DNA of 64,000 bases from Dokdonella sp. (GTDB lineage Bacteria > Pseudomonadota > Gammaproteobacteria > Xanthomonadales > Rhodanobacteraceae), in NCBI RefSeq assembly GCF_019634815.1, contig NZ_JAHCAP010000018.1, positions 1-64,000 on the forward strand, given 5' to 3'. A model generated the notes under the pieces. The model saw nothing but the letters and a program-made list of their open reading frames with translations. It made no database searches and was not told the DNA's origin. The stretch's first letter is position 1; each line of letters begins with the position of its first letter. Below are positions 63,833 through 64,000 of this stretch, one piece after another. A program made the position numbers and the translations under genes.

Positions 63833-64000
63833 TCAACCGCAGCGCGTGAATGCAGTGGCGCGTTGCGCACACCATTGGTCCTCGCCTTGCGGCCGCGCGT
63901 GTTCGCCAAAACGGCGCTCGCGCAAGCGCATGCCGCCAGCGGCATCGCGCACCAGCAAGGTGCTTGCACGGGTACCGTAGTGGCCGCCATCGACAAAGAT
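63833..64000 (-). CDS. NRDE/TANGO2-family protein, C-terminal part only
   Basis: 55 codons running in from the right edge to a TGA at 63833-63835. The sequence IFVDGGHYGTRASTLLV followed by RLRERRFGE is the typical C-terminal strand pair of the NRDE (TANGO2, DUF833) family. Family members are N-terminal-nucleophile-fold proteins of poorly known role, with links to heme and lipid handling in eukaryotes. The rest lies outside the window. Confidence 0.75.
   Translation of the reverse strand: MFVDGGHYGTRASTLLVRDAAGGMRLRERRFGEHARPQGEDQWCAQRATAFTRCG

Overview
The window is a high-GC, gene-dense chromosomal segment from a gammaproteobacterium, most likely of the order Lysobacterales (Xanthomonadales), perhaps Rhodanobacteraceae. 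The main pointers are a fused aspartokinase/diaminopimelate decarboxylase and a MurD2-MurL pair, the L-glutamate route to peptidoglycan known from Xanthomonas. Supporting ones are an XrtH-type exosortase and secreted proteins with a recurring C-terminal tail of the form D-x-I-F-x-D-G-F-E. No rRNA, tRNA, CRISPR array, insertion sequence or prophage was recognised. The order is inferred from gene families, not from a marker gene.

Layout. 1-2.5 kb: a single-chain GmrSD-like DUF262/HNH protein and a GFA-family zinc protein. 2.5-8.4 kb (minus): a tight operon lysAC - small membrane protein - murL - murD2, supplying precursors for the peptidoglycan stem peptide. 8.5-11.3 kb: a two-subunit molybdenum hydroxylase whose large subunit lacks the usual catalytic-glutamate motif. 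11.4-16.5 kb (minus): a secreted lysyl-endopeptidase-like protease, a HAD-UbiA fusion and a proline-rich membrane protein. 16.8-18.8 kb: an EF-G paralogue with altered switch residues. 18.9-23.4 kb (minus): a four-gene operon of coiled-coil protein, OmpA/BON-like membrane protein, Rab-like small GTPase and hybrid histidine kinase. 23.6-25.1 kb: OmpR-type regulator, dodecin, exosortase H. 25.3-31 kb: aroK-aroB, a TonB-dependent receptor, a WGR protein and hemE. 31-33.5 kb: ECF sigma factor, a secreted protein with a self-cleaving S74 domain, and a small secreted protein with the DGF tail. 33.7-37.2 kb: a large Reg_prop hybrid sensor kinase. 37.3-42.9 kb: two DUF697 GTPases flanking a repeat island and a YceI - cytochrome b561 - YceI operon. 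43-49.3 kb: a delta-60-repeat secreted protein, glutaredoxin-like protein, serine dehydratase and a subtilisin-like protease. 49.5-56.1 kb (minus): TPR-sulfotransferase, DinG-family helicase, TPR lipoprotein and PBP1b. 56.2-63.3 kb: a 1461-residue multi-domain glycosyltransferase translationally coupled to an M50 metalloprotease fused to SUKH-like domains. The right edge has a 5'-truncated lipase remnant and the C-terminus of an NRDE/TANGO2 protein.

The strongest candidates for undescribed biology are the Rab-GTPase/OmpA/histidine-kinase operon, the M50-SUKH fusion coupled to the glycosyltransferase, and the recurrent D-x-I-F-x-D-G-F-E tails. A two-copy inverted hairpin element lies in the only large non-coding gap (38.8-39.8 kb).
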